The position numbers were made by a program, and so were the translations under genes. A stretch of DNA of 64,000 nucleotides, from positions 1 through 64,000 of the forward strand of contig JAKJXP020000011.1 of the NCBI GenBank assembly GCA_022225965.2, written 5' to 3'. The notes beneath the pieces are model-generated. The model was not told where the DNA came from, did not search any database, and saw only the letters and a program-made list of their open reading frames with translations. How positions within the stretch are numbered: position 1 is the first letter of the stretch; each line of letters begins with the position of its first letter. Of the stretch, positions 44,796 to 55,385 are shown piece after piece. Origin of the DNA: Diatrype stigma (Eukaryota; Ascomycota; Sordariomycetes; Xylariales; Diatrypaceae).

Positions 44796-46724
44796 GTGCT
44801 AGAAGGTGGTTGCTTAGGTGTGGGTAATGCCACTAGGGCATCAGCCACGCAACACGATATCGTCCAAAAGTCTTCGGGTGTGCTCCTTTGGGTAATCCTA
44901 GCGTGCAGATCACTTCTCTCTGGATTTGAGGATTTCAATAGGATAAGCGAACCGCAGCGTCGAGTAGACGAGTTGCCACCGGAGCTTGAGGATATGTTTC
45001 AGCTCGTGCTTAGCAAGGTTAATGTCGGGGGATTCGTCGACACAGAGTGAAAGACAGAAGGCAGATACTGTAGTATAGGTAGAATCTAGAAGAGCAATAA
45101 ATCCTGCCCCTTCCTAAGAACTAGAAGGGAAAAGTACTCCATATATAGGGTCGCTGATGGGTCGCACCTACTATAGTGCTATCTTACATAGGTCCCTGGC
45201 AGTCAACAAGCGACACGAAAAACAAGGCTCTAGGCTCCTACGATTATGCTATGAAAACCAAAATATAACTATTGAACTGCAGCAAAAATGGAGTTGCCTG
45301 AGTATGACTATTCTGGATTTTGTCAATAACAGGAGAGAAGTCGAGATTGACGGTATGTATTAAAAGCGGGTATCTAGGGGCAAAAGAGTGTATTGTATAA
45401 AGCCTCCAGCCTGCCATATATGAGCTGCTTCTGGTTGATAGGTCCTGGGGACCTAGCCCCTTTATATAGACAAAAGCCGGAAAACTGTTTCCATTCTCGG
45501 TCCATAATAGCCCCGTATCAGTGTGCCCTCGGGCTCGCATTTATGGCCAGATACCTCGAGATGGGTAATCTGGTAAACTATATTCTGACCGATGAGCGAG
45601 AGGATCTTTGTAAAGGGCTTGATAGTCGATCATGAGGTGGCCGAAAAGCCAAGGGTGCTCCTCGCTGTGCTTCTGCGGTGTGATTGACGAGGTCTTCGAT
45701 CACGACAGTGCACAAGAATCGTCACACAACTTCTGGGTTGACTCAAAAGTATCCTTCATGCACCGCACAGTCTTTGAGTTTCCGGACGATGACGACGTCT
45801 GGAATATAGACTGTTTAAAGGCGTCACAAACCGGGCTCGACATCCCGACAGCAATGTCAGTCTGTGATCTGTACCTCGCCCAGCAGAACGAGCGTATCAG
45901 GTGTGCAGCTGAGGTGGACCAGCTTATTCAATGTCTTCGTGACGGGTTGGAGTGGGGTGTACGAGCAGACAGAAACCTGCCTGGGAGTAGGGACAACATC
46001 TTCTGGAGTATGTCTCCCCTTTTCGACCGACTCCAATCGAGAACCTCCTCCGAATTTCTCTCTGAACATTTGACCGATTACCTACTTTGAGGAGCCTACA
46101 TCAACCCATGCGCACTCATATGGAGAACCGTGTTCCCACGCGATCCTAGTGATTGGAATTGAAGCTGGTGCCATCAACTACGTCAAGGCACATCCCAATC
46201 TGCTTTCTCTTTCGGAACTCATGCTCGGACTTCGACCAGACATGGAATACATATCACAACCAGGAGAGAGAACTACCAACATGAACCCTATGATCAGGCT
46301 GTTGCTGTCCGCTGGCTTTAACCCAAACGCACCTACAGAGCAGTCTCCATGGCACTGTTCGTTACAGAAAAACATTACAAGAGGCAGCCATGGACTGAAT
46401 ACATTAGAGACTCTTACAACTTTCCTAAAGTCTGGGGCAAGTCTCCAGCCCGAGTCGTGTAGGAACATACAATGGATTTTTAGCAACCTCAATGAGGATG
46501 TCTTGCTTACGGAGAAGCCTCGATTAGTTCGGAAACTCTGCCAAGAGCAGAGCCGGGCAGAGGGCCTAGGCTTTGATAGAAGCTGGCCTAATTTCCTGTC
46601 CCAGGGCGAGCTTACACCAGAGAGACGAGGTACTAAGCGGCGGGGTTCTGAGGAGATATACACACAGATGCGCGTGCGAGGCGGACCACGGAGGCTGAGC
46701 ATGTCAATAACGAAGCTCGAATAG
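44796..46724 (+). pseudogene. NACHT-type (NLR-like) protein remnant, C-terminal half
   Basis: Plus-strand frames in order: 44,796-45,050 with SSGVLLWVILACRSLLSGF and ELPPELEDMFQLVL, a block found after the NACHT ATPase in fungal NLR-like proteins; 45,157-45,363 with RHEKQGSRLLRLCYENQ and NNRREVEIDGMY; 45,632-46,090 with KVSFMHRTVFEFPDDDDVW; and 46,149-46,724, whose IEAGAINYVKAHP and MIRLLLSAGFNPNAPTEQSP look like an ankyrin-type end. The P-loop part is missing upstream and at least three stops or shifts separate the pieces, so this is a decayed gene, not one with introns only. Such proteins act in non-self recognition and programmed cell death. The final 191-codon piece remains open. Confidence 0.8.
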
Positions 46725-47218
46725 TCGCATTTTCATATAATTTCTTGTTAATACATTATAATATTCGAGAGGTTATAACATTAATAGCCAACTAAGCTCT
46801 GCTTAGGGTGTTCATTTCCTGCATAAGCCAGCGGGCAGCCTTCGTTGTACGTACGTAAGCCGCTGGCCGCAGCGATGCCTGTCACGGTACAGGACATGAG
46901 GACACTACCGTTACACCACGCAAAGGTGGAATGTCGTCGGCTCGAGAACCGACTATCTTATGTCACTATATGTACCACCCTACTAGATGCGACCGGCAGA
47001 CCCATACCGGCACACTGTCACCCCTTCCGGCATATCGTTAAACGAGGACTACAGCGCTGCCGGTGCTGTTCCGCCCGGTAACAGCCGCTTCCTTTCCGCC
47101 GGGCCCGCAATATGCTACGTGGTGGCTCGCGCCCCACCCAATACGTTGTTGGTTATACCACTCGTTGTTAATCTGAGGTCATTTGTTTACTAGCTGCTAT
47201 AGTGGTATGTAATACGGT
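46725..47218. other. Intergenic, no gene recognised
   Basis: Short AT-rich start, then normal composition. The 78-codon plus frame at 46,845 is not recognisable. Confidence 0.4.
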
Positions 47219-47320
47219 AGCATAGGTACTGCAGTAGCATCCCGGTGCTGCAGAAACATATGTGTTGCAGTAGCATCCAGGTGCTGCAGAATCTTGGCAG
47301 CATCCAGGTGCTGCAGCTAG
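47219..47320. repeat. Short minisatellite with palindromic unit
   Basis: Three tandem blocks of (CTG)CAG(TA)GCATCC.GGTGCTGCAG, at about 47,228-47,253, 47,263-47,291 and 47,298-47,317. Each block is nearly self-complementary (CTGCAG..GCA / GGTGCTGCAG), so each can form a hairpin. Confidence 0.75.
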
Positions 47321-47865
47321 TTGCAATAGGGCTGTATGTCCACCCCTGGTCGGACTGTCGCATTTATGCATATCCCGGCATTGAGGCTGACTCAGCCGCA
47401 AAATATTTCTTTCACCTTGGTCTTCTGGATGGTACCCGCAACGAAGCTCCTTATACTTGCACGTACCTTACTTGCAAGGTTTCCTTAGTTCTTAACACTC
47501 AAGAAGCATTACTGTTGAACGTCTGCTACGTCGTAATAACTTCATCTCCTTCTCATCTTATGAGTCATGACACCACGGTAAACTCCTTGTCGTATAAACA
47601 GGGCTTATGTTGTCTCCAACTATCAACCATGTCTGGCCCACTTTGAACCCTGACCCTGGCGGGTTGGGCTGTGCCCCGAATCCTAGGCAGCCTGGGGTTC
47701 AGACGGGGTCATGGGATAAGGCTTGGTCTAAGAGTATCTACAGTCGTATGGGCTTTTTCTTCACCCCTTCCGTTGCCTTCCCGTACCTCCCCGTCTCTCA
47801 TTCTTTTTGTTTCTCTTCCCCATTCGTCCCCAAACTCCCATCACTTATCAGTATCTGAACATGCG
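47321..47865. other. Presumed promoter/5'UTR of the MFS gene
   Basis: No gene. The last 120 bp are C/T-rich (CCCCTTCCGTTGCCTTCCCG, TTCTCTTCCCCATTCGTCCC), typical of fungal promoters and 5' leaders ahead of a start codon. Confidence 0.5.
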
Positions 47866-49517
47866 ATGGCAGCCCAAAGTCAGACAGTGCCGCTTGAGGC
47901 CGGGCAGGCCGGGTCCACATCCAGTTCGATTCTAGCGCCCGTGGAGTTACCACCCATCTCCCGCAAGAGACAAGCCGTGGTGCTATTGTCTGCTTTTATG
48001 ACCATAGCCCTGACGATAGGATACAATCAAACGTTCGGTGTATTCCAGGAGTATTATCTCTCTAGCAGCCAAGACCTTCTGGTGCCCTCTCCAGCCTCGC
48101 AGGCCCGACCGCCGACTGCCTTCCTGGGTTTCGTAGGTACATTGTGCTACGGGCTGACCTGGGGAGGCGGCATTCTCGTGAATCCGGTGATAACACGCAT
48201 CGAACATGGATATTGGATACCGGCAACGCCATCCACTCGCGCATGGCGCCGTAGTCTCCTACGCCTACTAACCCCGAAGACAATCACCATCCTAGGGGTG
48301 TGCTTGACGTCGTTTGGATTCGCGCTGGCTTCTATAAGCAACGCTATATGGCATCTACTGCTTACACAGGGCTTGTTGGTTGGTCTTGGGATGTCGATGT
48401 TGTACTTTCCCCTTTTAGCCCCGGCGCCAGAGTATTTTACTAAACATCGGGCCACCGCCATGGGCGTCGTAAGTCACCTGTCCTTGCATTCACCCCACTG
48501 GATCTCGGATGAGGCCGTACCCTCAATTGCCAAACCACTGCTCTTTATGAGTCTCGAGTACCTCTGCTAAGACGCGCGCACTTCTTAGATTCTAGCTGGC
48601 GGAGGTGCCGGTGGTCTGATACTCTCACCTGTGACGCGGGTGGTGCTCAGCGCCGTCGGTGGCCGTTGGACACTCAGAATCTTCGCCGTCTTCTACTTCA
48701 TCACCGGACTACCCATCGCTTGGGCAGTACCCCGCAGTCGATATGCAGAACCTGATTCTTCGGAGGCGTCGGAGAAGCGTAACACTCATATATCGCGCGC
48801 TTTAGCGTCCAGACCAGCGTTCATCTTTTCCGCTGTTGCCGCGTTCCTCCAGGTCAGTGCTCAAGCAAGGGATCTGATGATATTATGCATCTGTGTCCCG
48901 CGTTGATACGCAGCCCAAGCCTCCATTACTGACTTCCATACTGTGTTCAGGCGGCTGGTGCCCAGCTCCCTCTAGCCTTTATCCCTTCCTATACCGTGAT
49001 TATCGGCCACAGCGCTGCCACGGGCGCCAACCTCCTTGCTGCCGCTAACGCCATCAATGCTGTGTCGCGCATTCTGACTGGTTACGCGGGCGACCGACTC
49101 GGTCGTCAAAATTTGATTCTCCTGACTATGCTTCTCGCTGGGCTTAGTGTCTTTGCCTTCTGGCTCTCCAGCGTCATGATAACGACGTCGGTCTCCTTCT
49201 CTCTCTGGTTGGCCTTCATCGTGTTCTACAGCTTCTCTGCCGGTGGGTACTATGCACTGTTCCCCGCACTCATTGCAGAGGTCTTCGGCATCCGACAGTA
49301 TGCTGCGGTGAACGCGTTTATTCTCTTCGTAAGGGGGCTGGGCACGTTTGTCGGGACGCCCATTGGTGGGCAGCTCCTCGGCGGCCCGGAGCAAGGACGG
49401 AGAGCATACGCTAATATTGCGTACTGGGATGGAGCACTCTTGGTGGGTGCGACGGTATGTTGTATCGGAGTTCGATTCGCTGATGGAAAGAGCAAAGGGT
49501 GGAAATGGGTTGCTTGA
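47866..49517 (+). CDS. MFS transporter, monocarboxylate (MCT) type
   Basis: Three exons: 47,866-48,468, 48,589-48,852 and 48,951-49,517. Introns are GTAAGT..TTAG (120 bp, branch CTGCTAAGAC) and GTCAGT..TTCAG (98 bp, branch TTACTGAC). Both are phase 0, and the join restores TAMGV/ILAGGGAGGLILSPV and AAFLQ/AAGAQLPLAF. The product is 477 residues, the usual length. Family blocks: SAFMTIALTIGYNQTFGVFQ (helix 1), LTQGLLVGLGMSMLYFPLLA, APEYFTKHRATAMGV and NAVSRILTGYAGDRLGRQN (loop after helix 8). About 12 helices are expected in the plasma membrane, moving a small organic acid or similar solute. An upstream in-frame Met exists, but the C/T-rich leader and GCGATGGC context favour 47,866. No damage seen; cargo unknown. 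Confidence 0.9.
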
Positions 49518-51368
49518 ACAGTAACATGGTTTTGTGAGTGCGCAAGATGTGATGTATGGTGTTCTCCATCACACACACTTCTTATGACATGTCAAGGTCC
49601 CTGGGCCTCGACGGCTTAGAACTGCATCGCTCTCTTTGGCCCACATAGCCTATGCCCACGTTTTACAGCTTGTCTAACTATCATAAAAATCAAATAGAGT
49701 ATCTCAGATCACTGTAAATTCATTGGCACGGATGGTCATACTGGGCGGGGGAAGCCATAAGTCACATGTGGGCTCATTAAAAGGAAGTTTGATGCATTAA
49801 TGACTCTAACATCTCCTTAGAGCACTCTTCGGTGCTACCTCTCCAGCGCTGGATATGGTTTCTCTAAATATGAGTTAGTTGACAGTTAAAAGTCTGATCT
49901 CGCATCACAAGCCACAGACTCTGTTTCTAGAGTTCAGCCAACTCCTCTTCCCTCCCGTTGCGTTCTTCATAGCCCCGTAGATGCCCCTCTGATCCTTTAT
50001 ATTGTAATTGTGTAATGGCATGCCCGGCTTTGGAGCATGTGGCCAGAGTGCTCCTACCACTCTCACGACGGGCACCTAGTATATACTACCCTTAGGTTTG
50101 GGTATGCGGATGACTAATGTGAATGAACCTTCGAGGCCCCGATTATCTGGATTGCCTCCTATGCTCTCTTCCCTTTGTCCTTGGGCTAGATGAGGCGAAC
50201 ACCGGCGAACTCGGCCGATTCTCGAAGTTTCGTAACTGCTTCGGTAGACTGGGTCTATGTCGACCTGCATCGAAAATTATGGACATCATCCTGGAGGTGT
50301 CTATTATGTATGTCCTGTTAATAGGGTCAATGCAAAAGTAAGCAGGTCCGACACCCGTGTCGACCCTCTCCCATACTAGCCGCCGCTGACAGAAATGGGT
50401 CCCGATATCGTCATTCACACTTGCGCTTCAAGTGACTTTCGTTCCGTTAGATAATACGTCGGAGATTTTCGACGTGACGTAACGTAACCTCGCTCCCCTC
50501 CTTTCGTGGATACTCAGGGGTAACCTCACCGCCTGGTCGAAGGGATGTCTTCATGGAATGAAACTAATTTCTGTCGTTTGGCCAGACTCCCGTATTTCAG
50601 CCAATGTGGCCGCGAATCCGAGGCTGGGAAGTCCCACGTCTACATCATGTGGTATTGGAAAGACGTGATAGTGCGTGAGCTTTGACGGCTGTTGAATCCT
50701 TGAGTCGATCAAGCTATGTGAGGTGTGGAGTAGGTGGTGTGCCCACGCGCAGAAACCCCGTTCGAGAAGCTCTAGATTCACGCTTCTCTAGTCTCCTAAT
50801 CCGAATACTCGTTACTAAACCCTTTTGTCTAACTCCATGGTGCAAGTATGTGCACAACTGCACGATGCTTTCGAGCATATTTCACATCCTTCGGCTTACT
50901 ATACTGTTGTAGATGATTTCTTAAGATACTGCCTTGGTTTTCCGGCTAAGCATGGGGTGGTAGGTTAGTGTAAACAGCGTATTCCAAGATGCTTCGGGGA
51001 TATTCCAGGGCTGGTATGAGACAAGCGTCGCCAAGCAATGCGTGACAGGGTCATAAGATTTAGGGCTGGTGGCTGATGGCTGATGCCATGGTATGCGGTG
51101 TACTAGCATATCCTTGCAGCTGCCGTGGTACTGAATGCGGGCTTCTCAGGGGACCAAATCCTTTGTACCTGTCCATCAGCTCCCCGTGGGGTTGATTCAG
51201 GGATCTGTTTCCTATAGTCTCGTATGCAGGGGACTGCATGTGGATATACAAGTACTTGACAACCCCTCGATGTGGGCCTCTTCCACCGGAAACTTGTATA
51301 TCATAAGGCACCTTCGTCGGAAGCTACACTATCTTTTGTCCCGAGGCAACAAATGCACCTTTCATACC
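49518..51368. other. Intergenic 1.85 kb, no gene recognised
   Basis: Normal composition. Frames up to 91 codons (50,143-50,418 minus; 50,551-50,781 minus) show no family resemblance or consistent start/stop context. It includes the promoter of the downstream cyclotransferase-like gene. Confidence 0.5.
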
Positions 51369-52098
51369 ATGTCATCTCTTAGTCCCCCACGACCTAGTCT
51401 CCTCGCCGAGGAGGTAGGGTCCAGAGAACTGTACTTTGCTTATGGGAGCAACATGCATCTTCAACAGATGGCCGCCCGTTGCCCGGAGAGCACACTGTTC
51501 GGTATAGGCATACTCCGAGGTTACAAGTGGCAGACCAATAGCCGAGGTGGAGGCAATGTGGTGGAAGGACACCAGGAGGATGCCGTTGAGGGCATCCTCT
51601 TCACCCTGTCACCTAGCGATCTCGAGGCGTTAAGACCGTTCGAGGGCACCAGCTGGGGATACTTCGAGGAGCAAAAACTCGGTTTCGAGGTTGAACATCT
51701 GCTGGATAGCACGCTCGAGGGACGAAAGACCACTGAGGCGGCCACGGTACTGGAACGATACAAATCCGGACAAATGGAAGCGCCAGCTACCACGTTCAGT
51801 TCTTTGGATTCCTCAAGTAAAAACAGAGCTACATACCCCGGTTCGTTATTTTCTCCACTGCGAGTGATACATATATCAGGATCTAATTGGAACAGGGGGC
51901 AAAAAACTCGTCCGTCAAGCTTTGGTTTATATTAGCCATAAGTACAAGACGCCAGGACAGATTCGAGATGAATATGTGGTCCGGATGCAACGAGCTGCAG
52001 AAGACGCCCGGATTCTTGGGGTTTCTAAGCAATATCTCGAGAATTCATTGTACCCCTATTTCCCGGGAAAGCGAGGAGATGCCGCCTCCTTTGATTGA
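51369..52098 (+). CDS. Gamma-glutamylcyclotransferase-like protein
   Basis: Two exons, 51,369-51,816 and 51,896-52,098, separated by a 79-bp GTAAAA..ACAG intron. The join gives 216 residues and brings in a typical C-terminal part (GKKLVRQALVYISHKYKTPG, IRDEYVVRMQRAAEDARILG, YLENSLYPYFPG). The N-terminal block LYFAYGSNM (residues 21-29) is the substrate-binding loop of the AIG2/GGCT fold. A Glu in LRPFEGTSWGYFE is the likely general base. Family members release 5-oxoproline from gamma-glutamyl peptides in the cytosol; the exact substrate cannot be read. The start at 51,369 places the YGSNM block near residue 20, as usual. A longer upstream frame exists but would add about 78 residues with no family match. 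Confidence 0.85.
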
Positions 52099-53078
52099 AC
52101 CCAATAGCTGTGTTCTTTGGAAAAACTCCACATTGAGCTCAGGCTTTAGGCGAGCGACAAGCGCGGAAAGGGCGTGGTATTTTCTTACAGCTGTGAAGAA
52201 GTCGGCTATGAAGACCGCATTTTCGTACAGCTATAACTCCTTAGCCCTAGATTTATTCAGGTGGCTTTTTATCTAGTTGTCCCATCGAGAATATGGTCCC
52301 TACCTACTTCCTGGTGCATGTTGCAACATATTGACTGCCGTTTTTGATTCTCCAAGGCGATCATGCTTTGTTAAGAAGATCGTACGTAGGTTTCAACTGT
52401 AGGATTTCGGAGTATGAGTGCAATTGGAAACGCTTCTCGCCAGGGTATCCACAGGTACTACACTAAAGGGGTGTAAGGCTCGGGTAGGCCCGACGGACGC
52501 TTGTTGATCACGTAGCTGGCGGGAAGTGGCTTTTGCCGAACCATCCTCCTTTTGGAAAGCCGAGTTCTTATTTCAAGTCTAATGCTTCTTTTGATCTAGG
52601 ATTCTTTTGGTCTAGGATGTGTGCGCCCCGTCGGCCATCTTCAACACGTGCATGTCAGCAACTGTTTATTAGTAACCATGGCCTAGGCACGCAGACGGAG
52701 GCTACGGGATGCATGGTATTTGCCTTGCGAGCGGTATCATTGGTAGGGAGTACGGAGTAGATAAGTCAGCACTCGTGCCTTTCACAGCTTGACCCCCCAT
52801 TTTGAGCCGCTAAGTAACCACTTGCCCTGAGAACCACTAGTTATTCCATACTAGACAAGCCCTCCCTGTCACGGAAACCCCCATGGGGTCAAGACCCGCC
52901 CGTGCCGTGCCGCAAATGCACGCCAGTTTTGTCTATCCTTGCCTGTCCTAGAAGTCGAGGGGTGTTTCTTTTTACGTACAATAATCCACCGGCAGCCAGT
53001 AACTACAACCCCACAGGTACTTGCTAGCGAAATTTTACCCATCCCCGAGCCCCATGAATCTACACGGGGTTTGACGGG
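52099..53078. other. Intergenic between convergent genes, no gene
   Basis: Normal composition, no frame above 75 codons with recognisable content. Confidence 0.5.
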
Positions 53079-55385
53079 CTAAGAATTAGTCCCGATCCCT
53101 GCGCACAAGCACTTGTCCAGAGCCCTGCTACCAATGCGATATCCCTGAAGAAGTCGTCGATATTGTTTCTCATCCGCACTTCGCAACTCTCTCTCACAAT
53201 CCTCAAGACTCTGTCTCTCTCTCGCTACGATGGCCCGCAGCACAGCCTGGCTCTCTTCACTCAGCAGCTCGGGGGCTTTCGCCACAGCATCCTTTAGTTC
53301 CAGAAACACTAAGGCGAGGCCAAGGAGCAAACCGAGATTCGCATTCGGCCGCGTACCCCAGTGCAACATATCATGCGATAATGCGGCAGTTTCCTCGTCT
53401 TGACCTTGGCTTCTCGTCAGATCAAAGACGTCTTGCAGACAGCAAAGCTGAGCACGAGTGCCGAACCCGCAGCGGGAGATTAGCTCGAGTCCTATGTCGA
53501 CTAAGCTAGGGCACGATATTCGTCTCATCTCATCCATGCCGGCAACGATGTGGGTCTCGGCGGCGAAGCCGGCCTGGGCGCGTAAGACGCGCAGCACTTT
53601 AGCGTAGAACGGAGAAGCGGTCCGGGAGGGTGTGTTGATAGTATTCTCTAGGAGTCCGATGTGGGCAAACCACAGAGCTACTATATCTGGGAGTCGAGCA
53701 CTAGACGATGGCGCTAGCAGCTGTCGCTCCATGCGAAGCCCTGACGAAGGACCAGCATCGTCGGGGACTTGTCCGAGGCCTGATGAGCTAGCGTTGTCCA
53801 AATCGGGACTCATCACGACTGGGTGGTGGCGAACCGGGTCCCTCAGACTGCTGACGACATCCTTGGAAATCGACGGCTCTCTGCCAGTGTAGCTCCAGTA
53901 TAGCCAAGGATGGTTTCCTGTGCCCATCGAGTCGATCCAGGCCGTGAGAGTAGCGACCTCATCATGTGTGAAAGCGCCGAACATGCGTCCTTCCCAGGAC
54001 AGCTCCCGTACGAGCAGGCTCTTGTGGCTCGCTCCGGGGACGATCCACGGCTTGGCCTGAACCAGTCCACTCAAGAGTTCCAAGTGTTGCTGCGAATGCG
54101 GATGTGTCCACATGCCGGGAGACAGCCATTCGGCCAAGGTATGACCCCCAATTCGCACCCGGCTTTGACAGTGAAATTGGTGCGAGAATGACGCCTTATT
54201 CTTAAAGATCTCGATCATACGGGTGCTAAGCGGATCGAGGGTTGCATTGGGGAACGAGAAACGCAATGGCCCGACTGTAGAGCTCGAACATTCGGATTCC
54301 GAGAAATGAGGATCGCCCAGGGTCTGGGACAGTGTGTACCCAACTTGGACACGCTTCCAGGCCTTTTGAGCGGCCGCCTCCCCCTCAGTCGCTCGCAGCG
54401 TATCAAGATAGCGCGTGACGGCATGCGTGGCCATTGCTGTATGCCCGGAATCGGCATTATCGATGGCGATGTGAATGAGAAAATAGTAAGGGTTAATGCC
54501 AAGGGCCTTAAGCTCATACGATGCCCGCATGGTGTCCATCGTGATGAGTTCGTAGTGCATGTTGAAGCCAAGAATCTCGGGCAGGAACTCGCTGGGGAAC
54601 AAAGAGATCAGAAGCTGTCCCACGGCAGCTTGCCAGGCACCACGGTCATCAGTGCCATCCCAGTAGCATGGCTTGATGAACTCCGCGGTGTGGCCATCCG
54701 GGAGGGAGCAGCCGACATCCTTTAGAAGCTGGCGGTAGAGATACACGTGATGTTTCGAGAGATCGCCATCCCCCAGTTCTTCGGACATGACCTGCCAGAC
54801 ATCTTTGGTCACGGCGCGTAGGGAAAAGGGGGTAGTGATCTTGTGTATATGACCAAGCCAAGCACCGTCGACGAATTTGACGGGAGCTTGTCGAACCAGC
54901 CACTTCGCAGCGGCTGCGGTCGTAGCGAACAATTCAGGACTGTGTCCCTTCTTTCTTCGCTCCAGATAGCTATTCCACTCAGTCATGACCCTGTCATGCT
55001 CATTGCCGATGAACTCCCAGACTTTTTTAGCGTGGTACCTCTCCATGGACAAGATACTCCCCCGAGGCTGTTCGAGGCCGAGGGAAATAGCCCGGGAGAA
55101 CATGGCCAGGAGCTCATCGCGTGCTGGTCCGAGGACGGCCGGATGATCTTCCAAATTTTGAAGCTGGAAATACAGTGTCCGGTACCACTGTACTGGTTTT
55201 GAGGTGCTAGGGTTCGACCTCAAGGCTTTCACACCCTTGGCTGTGGCAGCACGGGCTTTGTTGGGGGTTGCAAAGGGGCTCCTCTTCTGAGTAAGTTTAA
55301 CATAGTAAAGGATAACAGGTAGCACGATGGCTAAAGGAGGAAGTACGTAACGGTGAGCCACGAGGAGAAGGTTTAGGAAGCTCAT
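53079..55385 (-). CDS. Heme-oxygenase-like iron-containing redox enzyme, membrane-anchored
   Basis: Single exon, 768 residues from the Met at 55,385. The frame extends 33 residues upstream (to 55,484), but MSFLNLLLVAHRYVLPP starts a clear signal-anchor helix (residues about 6-29) and is the better start. Residues about 260-330 hold LLISLFPSEFLPEILGFNMH, YEL, INPYYFLIHIAIDNADSGHT: the iron-containing redox enzyme (heme-oxygenase-like diiron oxidase) signature. Candidate metal ligands are Glu279, His305, Asp309/Asp312 and His315. Known relatives in other organisms do N-oxygenation, C-C cleavage or desaturation of small substrates. A C-terminal part of over 400 residues with no recognised domain follows, including a Ser/Pro-rich linker near residues 545-585. 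The single TM helix suggests ER or other membrane attachment. Substrate unknown. No damage visible. Confidence 0.8.
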   Translation of the reverse strand: MSFLNLLLVAHRYVLPPLAIVLPVILYYVKLTQKRSPFATPNKARAATAKGVKALRSNPSTSKPVQWYRTLYFQLQNLEDHPAVLGPARDELLAMFSRAISLGLEQPRGSILSMERYHAKKVWEFIGNEHDRVMTEWNSYLERRKKGHSPELFATTAAAAKWLVRQAPVKFVDGAWLGHIHKITTPFSLRAVTKDVWQVMSEELGDGDLSKHHVYLYRQLLKDVGCSLPDGHTAEFIKPCYWDGTDDRGAWQAAVGQLLISLFPSEFLPEILGFNMHYELITMDTMRASYELKALGINPYYFLIHIAIDNADSGHTAMATHAVTRYLDTLRATEGEAAAQKAWKRVQVGYTLSQTLGDPHFSESECSSSTVGPLRFSFPNATLDPLSTRMIEIFKNKASFSHQFHCQSRVRIGGHTLAEWLSPGMWTHPHSQQHLELLSGLVQAKPWIVPGASHKSLLVRELSWEGRMFGAFTHDEVATLTAWIDSMGTGNHPWLYWSYTGREPSISKDVVSSLRDPVRHHPVVMSPDLDNASSSGLGQVPDDAGPSSGLRMERQLLAPSSSARLPDIVALWFAHIGLLENTINTPSRTASPFYAKVLRVLRAQAGFAAETHIVAGMDEMRRISCPSLVDIGLELISRCGFGTRAQLCCLQDVFDLTRSQGQDEETAALSHDMLHWGTRPNANLGLLLGLALVFLELKDAVAKAPELLSEESQAVLRAIVARERQSLEDCERELRSADEKQYRRLLQGYRIGSRALDKCLCAGIGTNS

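Noticed and set aside
51135..51368. Longer N-terminus for the cyclotransferase-like protein
   Set aside because: The extra 78 residues have no family match, and the YGSNM block belongs near the N-terminus.
54215..55202. Open frames opposite or alongside the diiron enzyme gene
   Set aside because: Shadows of the 768-codon gene; no independent support.
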